Below are positions 1 through 9,249 of a DNA stretch of 64,000 nt, in pieces; position 1 is the stretch's first letter, and each line of letters begins with the position of its first letter. The stretch spans positions 1,674,001-1,738,000 of the forward strand of contig CAXXRM010000005.1 of the NCBI GenBank assembly GCA_963663135.2, written 5' to 3'. The position numbers were made by a program, and so were the translations under genes. Source of the DNA: Io17-Chloro-G2 sp963663135 (lineage in GTDB: Bacteria; Chloroflexota; Dehalococcoidia; Lucifugimonadales; UBA3495). The notes beneath the pieces are model-generated. The model was given only the letters and a program-made list of their open reading frames with translations. It was not told the origin of the DNA and made no database searches.

Positions 1-2
1 TT

Positions 3-260
3 GGCAGAGAGGCGCGAAGGCTGGCGATGCGGATTGAAGAGATAAACGTGTCGCTGGTTGACCGCGAAGCCCGCATAGCAGAGTTGGAGGCCATGTTCTC
101 CAAACCTGACCAGTTTGCCGAACCGGCTCAGATTGCCGCTTCAGGAGAGCAGTACCGTGTGCTCAAAGAGGAGGCGCAATCGCTCTGGGAGGAGTGGGAG
201 AGGTTGTCGCTGGATGCGGAGAGCATTGACAGCCGGTTGGTGAGTATGAAGGCTGGTTAG
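3..260 (+). CDS. ABC-F family ATPase, C-terminal fragment (cut by window edge)
   Basis: The reading frame is open from the first bases of the window, so this is the 3' end of a gene that starts outside it. The visible ~85 residues are charged and helical, with a run of Glu, Leu and Arg in heptad-like spacing (IAELEAMFSKPDQFAEP), followed by a second helix ending near LSLDAESIDSRL. This pattern is typical of the C-terminal coiled-coil extension of ABC-F (Uup/EttA-type) ribosome-associated ATPases, where 'ELE..L.DP..Y' is common. No ATPase motif is visible here because the catalytic part lies upstream. The assignment rests on the coiled-coil pattern alone. Another coiled-coil protein is possible. 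Confidence 0.5.
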   Translation, partial: GREARRLAMRIEEINVSLVDREARIAELEAMFSKPDQFAEPAQIAASGEQYRVLKEEAQSLWEEWERLSLDAESIDSRLVSMKAG

Positions 261-373
261 GCCGGCAACTCCGGTTCCGGTGGCTGTTCGGGACACACGA
301 CGACCCCTGCTAGCGAGAACTCGGCACGCTCAAAGGCTTGGCGGCGACCAGAGCGCTGGCAGAATCCGGCGGA

Positions 374-1717
374 CTAGGGGTCAAGCCGGAAAATCCCTGA
401 ATTCTGGGACAGGACGTACAGTTCCCCATTCCGGCCCTGGCCGAAGGACGTAATCCTCAGGCCGGTGTCGGCCAACAGGAGGAATTCAGTCACTGCGTGG
501 CCGTCGTAGCGGAGAGCCCATATCTGGCCTGAGCAGTAATCGGCGAAAACATAGGCTCCATATAGCGATGGAACCCTATCTCCCCGATAGACGTAACCTC
601 CGATGACCGAGCAGGCCTCAGCCGTTGGATACTCCCACACGGGGAGGACCGTTCCGCTGGGGTCGCAGGATGCGGGTGGAGAAAAACACCGGGTACCCTC
701 CAGAGTGTTCCAGCCATAGTCTCCGCCCCGTTCCACTAGGTCCACCTCTTCCAGGCTGTTCTGACCCACGTCACCGGCCCACAGTTCGCCCGTTTCCCGG
801 TCGAAAGTGAACCGCCAGGGGTTACGCAAGCCGTAAGCCCAGATCTCCCCGCGGGAATTGACGTCACCGAAAAGCGGGTTGTCGGAGGGCGTTGTGTATC
901 GGTAAGCAACATTGGACTCTGACACGTCGATTCGCAGGATGGACCCCAGAAGGGTGCTCGTATTCCGGCCGTGACCCATCGGGTCTCCCGCCGACCCGCC
1001 GTCTCCTAAACCGATGTACAGGAACCCGTCTGGACCGAAGGCCAATTGTCCCCCGTTATGGTTGCGGAAGGGCTGCTCGATTTCCATGATCATCAGTTCG
1101 CTGTCCGGGTCAGCCAGTCGACCGTCGTCGCTCAACCCGAAACGGGAAACCACCGACCGGCGCGGCCCGGAAGCTGAGTAGTAGGTGTAGAAATAGCCGT
1201 TTTCGTGGAACTGCGGGTCGAAAGCCAACCCCAACAGACCCTCCTCTGAGCCCGCGTCGTTCACCCGGTCGCGGATGTCCAGGAAAACCTCGGCCTCGGC
1301 GGCGTCCTGTTCGTTGGCAAACGCGAGCACCCGGCCTGACTGCTCCGTCGCAAACAGGCGGTCATCTCCGGCGGCCGGTTGGACAAGGTTGGTGAGACCG
1401 CGAAAGTCCAGGTTCTTGAACGCCCGCGCTACCGTCAAGGGTTGCAGCCGCGGCGGATCAGGCTTGGGTGCAGGTGTGCGTGCACGCGTAGGTGCATGCG
1501 TGGGTGTAACCGTGGGTGCAACCGTGGGTGCAACCGTGGAAACCAGCGGGATGGAAGTATCCGCGCGAGTTGGCGAAGTTTCGGCGCTCGGGAGGGAGGT
1601 TGGAATGGGAACAGGTGTGGCGCCAACCGGAGCAGTTGTCCCTTCACCGCAGCCCACACTAGAGAAACCAATGGCGACGAACGCCAGCACCGCGAACAAT
1701 CTAAGTCTCAAAAACAT
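374..1717 (-). CDS. PQQ-dependent sugar dehydrogenase, lipoprotein
   Basis: This is a soluble-glucose-dehydrogenase/sorbosone-dehydrogenase family beta-propeller, expected to oxidise aldose sugars with PQQ outside the cytoplasm. The start at 1717 is chosen because it begins a lipoprotein signal: MFLRLR, a hydrophobic stretch, then SSVGCGEG with the lipobox Cys. A longer upstream frame lacks any signal. A low-complexity Thr/Pro linker follows (PTVAPTVAPTVTPTHAPT), then the propeller from about residue 95. Diagnostic blocks are NHNGGQLAFGPDG, GLGDGGSAGDP, AYGLRNPWRFTFD and WAGDVGQNSLEEVD. These are typical of the family's PQQ and calcium-binding loops. The C-terminal YVFADYCSGQIWAL block is also typical. 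Length (about 447 aa) is normal. It is downstream of, and on the same strand as, the unknown zinc-ribbon gene at 1891-2892, 173 bp away. Confidence 0.88.
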   Translation of the reverse strand: MFLRLRLFAVLAFVAIGFSSVGCGEGTTAPVGATPVPIPTSLPSAETSPTRADTSIPLVSTVAPTVAPTVTPTHAPTRARTPAPKPDPPRLQPLTVARAFKNLDFRGLTNLVQPAAGDDRLFATEQSGRVLAFANEQDAAEAEVFLDIRDRVNDAGSEEGLLGLAFDPQFHENGYFYTYYSASGPRRSVVSRFGLSDDGRLADPDSELMIMEIEQPFRNHNGGQLAFGPDGFLYIGLGDGGSAGDPMGHGRNTSTLLGSILRIDVSESNVAYRYTTPSDNPLFGDVNSRGEIWAYGLRNPWRFTFDRETGELWAGDVGQNSLEEVDLVERGGDYGWNTLEGTRCFSPPASCDPSGTVLPVWEYPTAEACSVIGGYVYRGDRVPSLYGAYVFADYCSGQIWALRYDGHAVTEFLLLADTGLRITSFGQGRNGELYVLSQNSGIFRLDP

Positions 1718-1890
1718 TGGGCGACCCTGTTTAATTTGGGATTCCAGCTTTCGGTGGACTGACGGGTGGCCGGTACAAGTGTTTTCGAAGACCTGAGCCC
1801 TCGGCTCATTGGAACACCACAATCGCCGCGGCGCGGCGTACCTCCAAGAGCCCTCCGCCCTGAATTCTCGACCGTGTCTGGGCCGCCGGC

Positions 1891-2892
1891 CTATCCAGGG
1901 TCTGCGGCCTGGGTGGGCCGAGACGAGCAAGATTCCCTGTACGCCTGTTGATGTTCCGCTATGGTTTGTGGGTTGCGTTGGAGCGGCACTATCGTTTTAA
2001 GGGCGGCAAGCAGTTGTAGATGGGTGATGCCGACTGACGCGACCATGACCGGATGGCCCTCAAGCATCAGATGGGCTAATGCCACTGGTTCCGGAGTCCA
2101 CCAGTGGGCGATCTCTACTTCTACCGGCGCTCGGTCAACCTCGATAGTTAAATGTCGACGTTTGGTAAGGCCGAGGCGCAGCGTGTTCCAATCTCTGTGG
2201 ATGTTGCCTCTGCGGCGGTATTCTCTCCTGATTTCCTCTGGACTGTGACTCATCACAATGCTGACGATTGCCCGCAACTCGGTCAACAAGCGGTCCGAGG
2301 TGGAATCTTCACGTAGCGTGATGCCCTGGTTCAACTCAATTGCTCTTTGGGAGCCACGCAGTCCCTCCCCCGTGTATCGGAGCCTTACTAGATCTATTGC
2401 ATGTCGGATTCCTCTGGCATTCCAGTCCAAGTCTTGCAAGGCCAGTCCCAGGGGACGACCGTTCAGGCCGTACGTCACTGAAGATGCTGCAGCCAGCAGA
2501 CGCGTTAAATCGATACGACCCTCTACGTCTTCGTAACGCGCCCTGGGACTTCCCGAAACGGCCAACCCGGTCACGCCGACCGAGTGTGTGCCGCAACGGC
2601 GGCAGAAGGTGTTAGTGTCGCCGAACCCTTGGCGCAATTGCTGACGGAGTCGTTCGAGGATCCCCTGGGGACTCGTTGGAATCTGGGCGGCCTCGCTCGG
2701 ATCCATACGCTCTAGCATTGTCGATCCAAGTCCCAACAAGGTGCCACAGCGGTGACAACGAACATTAGCAACAGACCCATCCGTCCTCACCTCCTTTCGT
2801 ATGTGCAGGCTCTTAAGAAGGCGCGCCAAGTTTTCCAGAAACACCGCCCAATTTCCATCCGATAGCCGGGTCCCCTTGGTTGGCCACCCCAT
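1891..2892 (-). CDS. Hypothetical protein with two CxxC zinc knuckles
   Basis: I do not recognise this 333-residue protein. Two Cys pairs (CHRCGTLLG near residue 46 and CRRCGTHSVG near residue 97) look like the two halves of a zinc ribbon, with an insert of about 50 residues between them. The rest is Arg-rich and mixed alpha/beta, with no signal peptide or membrane segment, so it should be cytoplasmic. A basic block (RREYRRRGNIHRDWNTLRLG) and an acidic-aliphatic strand (LTIEVDRAPVEVEI) are visible. It lies upstream of the sugar dehydrogenase on the same strand. A GC-rich hairpin begins three bases upstream of the start codon. A nucleic-acid-binding role would be only a guess from the Cys pairs and basic character. 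Confidence 0.6.
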   Translation of the reverse strand: MGWPTKGTRLSDGNWAVFLENLARLLKSLHIRKEVRTDGSVANVRCHRCGTLLGLGSTMLERMDPSEAAQIPTSPQGILERLRQQLRQGFGDTNTFCRRCGTHSVGVTGLAVSGSPRARYEDVEGRIDLTRLLAAASSVTYGLNGRPLGLALQDLDWNARGIRHAIDLVRLRYTGEGLRGSQRAIELNQGITLREDSTSDRLLTELRAIVSIVMSHSPEEIRREYRRRGNIHRDWNTLRLGLTKRRHLTIEVDRAPVEVEIAHWWTPEPVALAHLMLEGHPVMVASVGITHLQLLAALKTIVPLQRNPQTIAEHQQAYRESCSSRPTQAADPG

Positions 2893-2894
2893 CC

Positions 2895-2921
2895 CGCCCC
2901 GTCCCCTACCGGGGTGGGGCG
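2895..2921. terminator. GC-rich hairpin between divergent genes
   Basis: CGCCCC at 2895-2900 pairs with GGGGCG at 2916-2921, with an inner CCCC/GGGG pairing. On the plus strand it is followed by GTTTCC rather than a clean T run, so terminator function is uncertain. It lies directly before the start codon of the minus-strand gene and about 100 bp before the NHL gene. Confidence 0.3.
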
Positions 2922-3019
2922 TTTCCGGTTAAGCTTACGCTAGTATACTCGCCCAGATTTTGATGAGGGTCCAGGAAATAAAGGGCCGATAACGGCGGCC
3001 AACTGCATGGGGGACTGAC

Positions 3020-4048
3020 GTGACTATTTTGAAGGGAATCATTCAAACCATTGCGGGCACGGGGGAAGCCGGGTATTCCGGGGACAGCGGACCCGCCACC
3101 GCTGCCATGCTGCGCGAGCCGTTTATGTGCGCCTTTGACCCGGCTGGCAACCTGGTTTTCAGCGAATCCCGGAACTACTGTGTCCGGCGCATAGACGCCC
3201 AGACCGGCGTCATCACCACGTTGGTTGGGGACGGCCAGCCCGGGTATTCCGGCGACGGCGGGCCGGCAGACCGGGCCCGGCTCAACGAGCCCTACAGCCT
3301 TACCGTGGACGACAACGGCGACATCTACATAGTGGACCGCCTCAACGCCGCGGTGCGCAAAGTAGACGGGGGCACCGGCATCATTTCCACCGTTGCCGGC
3401 ACCGGCGAGCCGGGCTACGGCGGCGATGGCGGGCCCGGAACGCTGGCCCAGTTGCGGGAACCGAACGACTGCTACCTGGACGGTAGGGGCGGATTGCTCA
3501 TCGCCGACATCCAGGATCAGAGAATTCGCCGCCTGGACCTGGATACCGGCATCATTGCCACTTTCGCAGGCAACGGCGAAAAGGTCCGGGCGGGTGACGG
3601 TCTGCCCGCCACCCAAGCGTCGATCCTGGGCGCTAGGGCGGTCTGCATGGACACCAGCGGCAACACATACATCGCCGAGCGGGAGGGCAACGGTGTCCGT
3701 AAGATAGATGCCGCAGGAATTATGTCAACCCTGGCTGGCACCGGAGAACGCGGCTATGCCGGCGACGGCGGGCCGGCCATCTCGGCCACTTGGGGCGCGC
3801 CCAAGGCCATCCGCTGCGACGCCACCGGTGACGTGATTGTAGTCGACACCGAGAACCACGCCATCCGCCGGATCAATGCCGAGGGTATCGTCACAACAAT
3901 AGCCGGCGGTCACCTGGGCGGGGACGGCGACGGCGGGCCGGCCACGGCAGCGGGTCTGGAACGTCCTCACGGCTGCGGCATCGGCCCCGACGGGACGCTA
4001 TACATCGCCGACAGCAACAACCACCGGGTAAGAGCGGTGGGTCTGTAA
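3020..4048 (+). CDS. NHL-repeat beta-propeller protein
   Basis: This 342-residue protein is built of about six repeats of the form 'TIAGTGE.GYSGDGGPAT.A.L..P.....D..GN.YI.D..N..VR..D..TG.I.T'. That is the NHL repeat set found in teneurin-like and bacterial propeller proteins. The recurring AGTGEPGYGGDGGPG and DSNNHRVRAV blocks are diagnostic. No signal peptide is visible, so either it is cytoplasmic or export is by another route. The start is a GTG at 3020. No enzymatic residue set is evident, and NHL propellers usually serve as binding scaffolds, though some are lyases or lactonases. It stands alone on its strand. Confidence 0.85.
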   Translation: MTILKGIIQTIAGTGEAGYSGDSGPATAAMLREPFMCAFDPAGNLVFSESRNYCVRRIDAQTGVITTLVGDGQPGYSGDGGPADRARLNEPYSLTVDDNGDIYIVDRLNAAVRKVDGGTGIISTVAGTGEPGYGGDGGPGTLAQLREPNDCYLDGRGGLLIADIQDQRIRRLDLDTGIIATFAGNGEKVRAGDGLPATQASILGARAVCMDTSGNTYIAEREGNGVRKIDAAGIMSTLAGTGERGYAGDGGPAISATWGAPKAIRCDATGDVIVVDTENHAIRRINAEGIVTTIAGGHLGGDGDGGPATAAGLERPHGCGIGPDGTLYIADSNNHRVRAVGL

Positions 4049-4616
4049 CCGCCATCCTTCGCCAAAGGTCGAGACGAACCCCATCTTGGCGCCTCACTGC
4101 TCGTGGCGAGGATGGCGAACCACCAGCCACAGGCGACCCCTCAGAAGGCAGGGGCGAAACCGTGTGTCCCGCTTAGTCCGTGAACCCTCAACTTCTATAC
4201 CGTCGTCTCGATTACGCCTTTCGCCCTCGCGCATCTCCGCCAAATTTGCGCACCGGTATCTGTGGTTGCACCCTCCATATACCGCTTCCTGCCGGTCTCG
4301 TTCGGAATCCCCATTCCACGCCACCAATGGTTTGGGTCAACAATTGGGGTTTGCGCTGGGCTTAAGGCGGTCGATAGCACGGTAGCCCCGCAGCCTGGTC
4401 ATTATCTGAATCAAGGCATAGGGATACGCCGAATAAGACCGCCGGCGTTGGGCATAGTAGGGCTGGACGACCCACCGCTGCCGGGGCGGCCTTGGAAATC
4501 GTTGTCGCCGGGACAACTGTATGAGGGGCGATCGCCCGCGGTTCGGGGTTGCTGGCGTGAAAGCCAGTCGCTACATTAGGCGGCCATTGGGCCCGATAAA
4601 GTAAGAACCGAGTGAG
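4049..4616. other. Gene-free interval, no recognised content
   Basis: I see no convincing gene, RNA or repeat here. Short open frames exist on both strands but none has a family signature. The last ~40 bases carry a GAGTGAGG purine run that may serve as the ribosome binding site of the following symporter. Confidence 0.4.
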
Positions 4617-6353
4617 GTGGCTAAGTTAATGGAAGGCAATCCCTGGATTTGGATCCTATCCGTCTTCATAGCCTATTTTCTCGCGCTTATCGGGATTGCG
4701 GTTCTTCGCAGCCCTCGGATGGATGACATGTCTGACTTTGTCCTGGGAGGGCGGAGGATGGGCGCCTTTACCACCGCCCTGAGCGCCGGCTCCTCTGGGG
4801 TTAGCGGTTGGACAATGCTCGTTTTCCCAGCCCTGGCGTTCGTTGCCGGAATGATGCACCTTTGGACAGTGATATCCCTCATCCTGGGCGCCTGGTTGTC
4901 CTGGACGATACTGGCCCGCCGGCTGCGCCGCTATACCATCGCCACCGATAACTCTCTGACGCTTCCCGAGTTCTTTGAGAAGCGCTTTGGCGAAAAGACC
5001 GGCTCTCTGCGCACTCTGGCAGCGGCCATCAGCCTGTACTTCATCACCCTCTACGTTTGCTCCGGGTTGATTGCCGGGGCCAAGCTGCTGGAAGTGCTTT
5101 TCGACCTGGACAACTCCGGCTCCGGCCACGATCAGGGTGTGCTGATAACCCTGGCCGCTATCGTCTCCTACACATTTATCGGAGGCTTTCTGGCCGTATC
5201 CCGGACCGACGTGTTCCAGGCGTTGATAATGCTGGCCGGTTTTATCTTCATACCCTTAGCTTTGATTGCGACGACCAGCAATCCTTTTCATGGTATGCAA
5301 TCGACCGCCGCCGGTTTCTGGAACCCCTTTACCGATGCCAGCAACCAGGCCTTGGGAGCAGTGTTCTTCCTGTCGTCCATCGGTTGGGCTCTGGGCTCTT
5401 TCGGTGCCCAGAGGACGCTTTCCAGATACATGGCGGTGGCCCGGGAAGAGGACCTGAACCGGAGCCGCAACATTGGCATGTTCTGGATAATTCTCATCTT
5501 CGGCTTTGCACTCCTTATGGGATTGGTGGCCGCGCCGGCCTTGGAGGCCAGGGGTGTGGCGCTGCCCGACCCGGAGAAGCTGTATCTGATTGTCGCCAAT
5601 CTCTTCTTTCATCCGGTGGTCGCCGGGCTGTTGCTCACTGCCGTAATCGCGGCGGGTAATGAGCACCGCCGACTCTCAATTGCTGCTGGCGTCGGCGGTG
5701 GCAACCGCGGATGCACCCTTCATTAAGAAGCTGACCTACTCAATGCGGACCCACTCCCGGGTTTGGATGAGCCGGGCAATGCTGCTGCTCATCGGCGTAA
5801 TCGCCGCCGCGATTTCCATCGTCTCCCCTGAATCGGTATTTGCCCTGGTGTCGCTTGCCTGGGGCGGCATGGGCGCGGCTTTCGGTCCGGTACTTCTTTT
5901 GGCCCTCTACTGGCGCCGTTTCAGTGCTTGGGGCGCGTTGGCCGGCATTATATCCGGCACGCTGGTTTCCACCGCGTGGTGGCTGATGGGACTGGGCTAT
6001 GAAGGAGCCCGAGGGTTGGCCGACCTGTTGGGGTTCAGCGCCACGGCACTGTACTTTAATGAGGTCGGAATCTGGAATATTAACCCGGCTTCTTGGCGGC
6101 GACCCTGCTCGCCGTAGTGATAACCCTTCTGACGCCCGCGCCGGCCCGCGAGGTGGAGGAAATGTTTGACTGGGTGACCGGCCCCGCCGCTGCCTGGTCT
6201 CAAGAAACAGGCGGAATTGCCGGTTTGGAAAGGACGGAGGTTTGTACGGATGTCTGCAAATCGGGCCGGTCGCATCTGAAATCGCCGACCACCATTCCCC
6301 CAGGACAAACACCCATATCTGTCCTCACGCAAGCACTCCAGCATAGGGGTTAA
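4617..6353 (+). pseudogene. putP: Sodium/proline (solute) symporter, PutP/SSS family, two frameshifts
   Basis: The three consecutive frames together make one sodium:solute symporter of about 570 residues with about 12-13 membrane spans. Recognisable blocks are DFVLGGRRMG, SAGSSGVSGWTM, the sodium-site-type segment FFLSSIGWALGSFGAQRTLSRYMA, then VMSTADSQLLLAS and PGFLAATLLAVVITLLTP. The first frame break is at GGG 5654-5656, where GCGGCGGTAATGAGC is expected and one extra G is present. The second is near 6083-6088, where AACCCGGC reads as AACCCCGGC with one C missing. Both are homopolymer changes, so this is either a decayed gene or a consensus error. Closest to PutP by the STADSQLL segment, but substrate cannot be proven. 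Start is GTG 4617 or ATG 4629, both after GAGTGAGG. Confidence 0.8.
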
Positions 6354-6440
6354 GGCAAATCGGCAATTCGGCTGGCCAGCAATCAGTCATTGAGGTACAG
6401 CGTGTGCTTGGGAATGTTCATGGACGCTCATTCTTGTGGC

Positions 6441-6584
6441 TGGCTTGGCCCTCATCCATTTATTCTGGGAAGCTCTGCACGTCTTTGGGTAGATCTTCCC
6501 CTTCTCGTTGCCGGGATTGAACCTATAGCAGAACCGCTTAGCCCCCTGCACGTCGAACCGGTCCGGAGGTGAGGAACCCTGGCT
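6441..6584 (-). repeat. Repeat copy A (144 bp, coding-like), pair of 9067-9210
   Basis: Read on the minus strand, 48 codons align without gaps to those at 9067-9210. Shared words include DRFDVQG, KRF/RRF and GKIYP. Differences cluster at third codon positions (for example cct/ccc, cgg/agg, ttc/ttt, atc/att, cca/ccg), which suggests past selection on the peptide. Copy A is fused to the 3' side of a broken tyrosine recombinase. Confidence 0.6.
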
Positions 6585-7093
6585 GCCGTTGGACAAGAAA
6601 AATACGTCCACGCCCGGTGGGCTGGTTCACCCCGGAAGTGGTACGAATAGTGAATTAGCGAACGCTGACAGGCTACGCCGAAGGCAACGATCCGGTCCTT
6701 GTTGCCTTTGCCCAAATCTTTGAATTACCGGTCATGCACATGGACGTCCTCATATTTCAAGGTGACGACCTCCGAGAGGTGGGGGCCCGTGTCCAACATC
6801 AGGGAGTAGATGGCCGTATTGCGCGCTACGAGCGGGGTGTTCGGATTCATGCTGGCGAAAATCTTCACGAGATCTTCGGACGTCAGGGGCTCGATCACCT
6901 TATCAGTGACCTTGGGCCGCCTCAGGTCCTTGAGCCAACCTTGAAAGAGTTCCAGGGCCCCGTTGTACCACTCCACCGTCCTGGCGGACTTGCCTTCCGA
7001 CCGGTTGTGGACTTCGAAGTGTCGGGTCAGCGTTTTGAGGTCAAACTTGTCCTGGTCCATGCCACGTATCCGTGCTATTCGTCCGGTTACCAT
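6585..7093 (-). pseudogene. Tyrosine recombinase (XerC/D-like integrase), truncated and broken
   Basis: The N-terminal SAM-like core-binding domain is clear (LTRHFEVHNRSEGKSARTVE, then GALELFQGWLKDL). It is followed by the start of the catalytic domain (ARNTAIYSLMLDTG, HLSEVVTLKYEDV). The frame then meets an in-frame TAA at 6725-6727 where the family has Tyr. It continues in the same frame as FKDLGKGNKDRIVAFG. Near 6614 one C is missing, after which VDVFFLSNGSQ appears in another frame. The HxxR and catalytic Tyr box is absent because the sequence runs into repeat copy A. It cannot make an active recombinase. Its position 170 bp from a tRNA-Arg-like sequence suggests a former tRNA-targeted element. 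Confidence 0.75.
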
Positions 7094-7204
7094 GATACTT
7101 ACTTGCCTCCCTTGGTGAAAACTGTCTGGTAGGCAAGCAATTGGAGATAGAACCGAGAGACCGGATAAGGCAGCGTATCGGATAGGGGTTTCGGCAAAGA
7201 AAAT

Positions 7205-7222
7205 GCCGCCCTTAGAGGCGGC
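7205..7222. terminator. Rho-independent terminator hairpin
   Basis: GCCGCC (7205-7210), a six-base loop and GGCGGC (7217-7222) form a perfect stem. It is followed by TTTT on the plus strand and by ATTTTCTTT on the minus strand, so it can act in both directions. It lies about 37 bases beyond the 3' end of the tRNA-like sequence, as expected for a tRNA terminator. Confidence 0.65.
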
Positions 7223-7258
7223 TTTTCAGGTTCAAATTGAGCCAATTCGTAGCTGAAG

Positions 7259-7333
7259 TGGCGTCCCAGGCAGGATTCGAACCCGCGACCCGCTGCTTAG
7301 AAGGCAGGGGTTTGCGCTTTCCGTGCCTGGGAG
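7259..7333 (-). tRNA. tRNA-Arg(UCU)-like sequence, degenerate 5' half
   Basis: On the minus strand the 3' half is good. It has an anticodon arm with loop CTTCTAA (anticodon TCT), variable loop GGGTC, T arm GCGGG-TTCGAAT-CCTGC, acceptor CTGGGAC, discriminator G and encoded CCA. The 5' acceptor strand is CTCCCAG, a one-base mismatch. The stretch between acceptor and anticodon arm is the right length (18 nt) but has no proper D stem or GG of the D loop. The anticodon stem also has one C-C mismatch. It could be a decayed tRNA, or the displaced 3' part of a tRNA used as an attachment site. The 3' terminator supports an original tRNA locus. Confidence 0.5.
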
Positions 7334-8479
7334 GCAATTCAGATACGAATTTATTTGAAAACCCTCCGATAGTCGCCGCGAGGCAGTGATTCGGTTCTGA
7401 GTACCCCGAACTGCTTGCTTGCCTCAATTATACAACCTTGACTCCCGGGCAGGTAGCGGACCTGACAGCCACGGATGCGGAAAATGAAAATACCGAGGTT
7501 GCCCTCATCAACCAGACGGGGCCGGAGCCAACTTGGGTGGAGGCCCCGTTAAATTCCCAAGATTTAACGTGGCTTTGCCTGGCCTACACATCCTCTCTGC
7601 CGGGTGCTCTGGGGATTGCACCGAGTCGTCTCTTATCATCTCAACTGGGTCACGATAACCCTGGCCTGATGGGTTTTTTTGGGGTGCGTTGGAACCGAAT
7701 GCAGAGGTCCAAGTCAGCTTGGCCGCTCTGGCTGCCACACAATAATGCGCCATGACCCACAAAATCGAGTCTCCAGATTTGTCGGTTGATTAACTTCATC
7801 ATAACCGGATTCCTCCGGCGGAGTTCCCCGGCGCTGACATTAGAGGCCGGACCCACTGATATCCGACAAGGGCTATCACCGGGCAGTGGAAAGGGGTGGA
7901 TGCTACCAATCCACCGTCTCCCGGTGGCATGCTCGGATCGCCTTCCGAACCTATCCAAACAGCGTTCCTTTTCCAATTCGAGTTGGCCGATCTGCTGGTG
8001 GTACCGGGATATCGGGGCTTAATTCGCCCCTGTTGCTCTTCCGCTGACCGTTGTCAAAGACCCCGCGCATCCCTGGGTCAGGTCTTTCTCTTTTATCCGG
8101 ATTTGGCAGGGGCGGACTTCGCCCCGAGCGGCCAACCGAATCACCGTCTCTTCCCCTTCCTCCACATGCAGGCCCCCCTCGGCTTTGAATGACGCTCCGT
8201 CCCTTATCCGTTCCTTTGTCACACCCTGCTCCCCGAGTCAGCCACCGTTGTCAACGGTTTAGACGCGGAACTCTCACTGAACCGATCGTCCGAAAACCCG
8301 GGACCGCCTCAATCAGTTGAACGAACTACCAAATCGGTTGGCAAATTCAAAAGGAAAGTCTGGAAGGGAGGATGCCAACGGTAAGACACTCATTTGACGG
8401 GTGCTTGCCATCGCCGGAGACAAGGAATCCCGGCCTGACTACGACAACTCTTCCTCAAAGTAGCCAAATCAGACATCAT

Positions 8480-8494
8480 CGGTATGTATTACCG
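8480..8494. promoter_or_regulatory. Palindrome CGGTA-TGTAT-TACCG
   Basis: A perfect 5-bp inverted repeat with a 5-base centre in the AT-rich stretch upstream of the XRE regulator. Its spacing suits a dimeric repressor. Function is inferred only from symmetry and location. Confidence 0.3.
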
Positions 8495-8721
8495 AAAATT
8501 TCAAAATATTCAGAAAGATTATGTAAAGCTATTAATCCTATTCACTTGATAGCTACTAACCGTCTTCATTGGCCATTTTTGACCTCGGATTGCAGGCAAC
8601 TCAGGCTCTTGGGATGTGCTCAAAATCCTCGAAAATCTGAAACGACAAACGTAATTGCATCCTCCTCCTCTACCCTAGATCCATGGACTCTAACTTTTTT
8701 GGCCCATGGCCAGGTAATGAC

Positions 8722-8732
8722 ACTCTAAGAGT
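8722..8732. promoter_or_regulatory. Palindrome ACTCTAAGAGT before the XRE gene, possible operator
   Basis: This perfect 11-bp palindrome ends 12 bases before the ATG and touches the ribosome binding site CAGGAG. A related half-site GGACTCT lies at 8685-8691. Binding by the regulator itself would block its own expression, a common arrangement for small Cro/CI proteins. Confidence 0.35.
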
Positions 8733-8744
8733 CCAGGAGCGAAT

Positions 8745-9032
8745 ATGTCATCCTACGCTACCACAGAGTTTTCCAGGGCTCTCAAGAGGCTCAGGTCCAA
8801 GTCGGGAAAGACCAAGTATAAACTCGCCCAATATAGCGGCCTGGACGAGGCCTACGTCTTGAGGCTGGAATCCGGCGAACGCCAGAACCCATCCAGAGAT
8901 ACCGTCATGAAGCTCGGCCTCGCTCTGGTCGCCGATTCTGACACGGTTTCCATCCACGACGTGAATGAACTCCTCCTGGCCGGTGGCTTCGCTCCCCTCA
9001 GGGGACGCGGCGAATCGTACCCTGGCTTCTGA
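8745..9032 (+). CDS. XRE-family (Cro/CI) helix-turn-helix regulator
   Basis: This is a 95-residue DNA-binding protein. The helix-turn-helix covers residues about 8-65: FSRALKRLRSKSGKTKYKLA, then SGLDEAYVLRLESGERQNPS and a third helix RDTVMKLGLAL. These fit the XRE pattern of 'LR..R...G.S...LA..SGL....IS..E.G...PS..T...LA.AL'. The C-terminal tail VNELLLAGGFAPLRGR resembles 'ALLLAAGYAP', the ending common in regulators of this group. The start ATG follows CAGGAG at good spacing. Palindromes just upstream suggest autoregulation. It has no co-transcribed partner; the next gene in its orientation is far away. Confidence 0.85.
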   Translation: MSSYATTEFSRALKRLRSKSGKTKYKLAQYSGLDEAYVLRLESGERQNPSRDTVMKLGLALVADSDTVSIHDVNELLLAGGFAPLRGRGESYPGF

Positions 9033-9066
9033 TTGCCAGCAAGTCCGATCACCGCTTGCATTCGGT

Positions 9067-9210
9067 TTGTTTCGCGCACGCCCGTATTTTCCGGGAAGAC
9101 CTACCCGCGTTCGGGTAAATCTTCCCATTGGCCTTCTCCAGGTTAAACCCGTCCCGGAACCGCCTTTCCCCCTGCACGTCAAACCTGTCCAGGGGTGAGA
9201 AACCCTGACT
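9067..9210 (-). repeat. Repeat copy B (144 bp, coding-like), pair of 6441-6584
   Basis: This is copy B of the pair described at 6441-6584. It lies within a 64-codon minus-strand frame beginning at 9243, immediately after the ACT-domain gene. It shares SQG, DRFDVQG and GKIYP with copy A, in register and without gaps. Confidence 0.6.
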
Positions 9211-9249
9211 TCTCAACACCGCGTTTTGCATACCCATGTGCACGTGATG

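Larger units (their letters stand above)
7334..8744. other. 1.4-kb gene-poor interval
   Basis: No open frame here has a recognisable family signature. The left half is GC-rich with short frames on both strands. The part from about 8490 to 8720 is AT-richer and carries two palindromes (8480-8494 and 8722-8732) that may be regulatory sites for the XRE gene. Confidence 0.4.
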
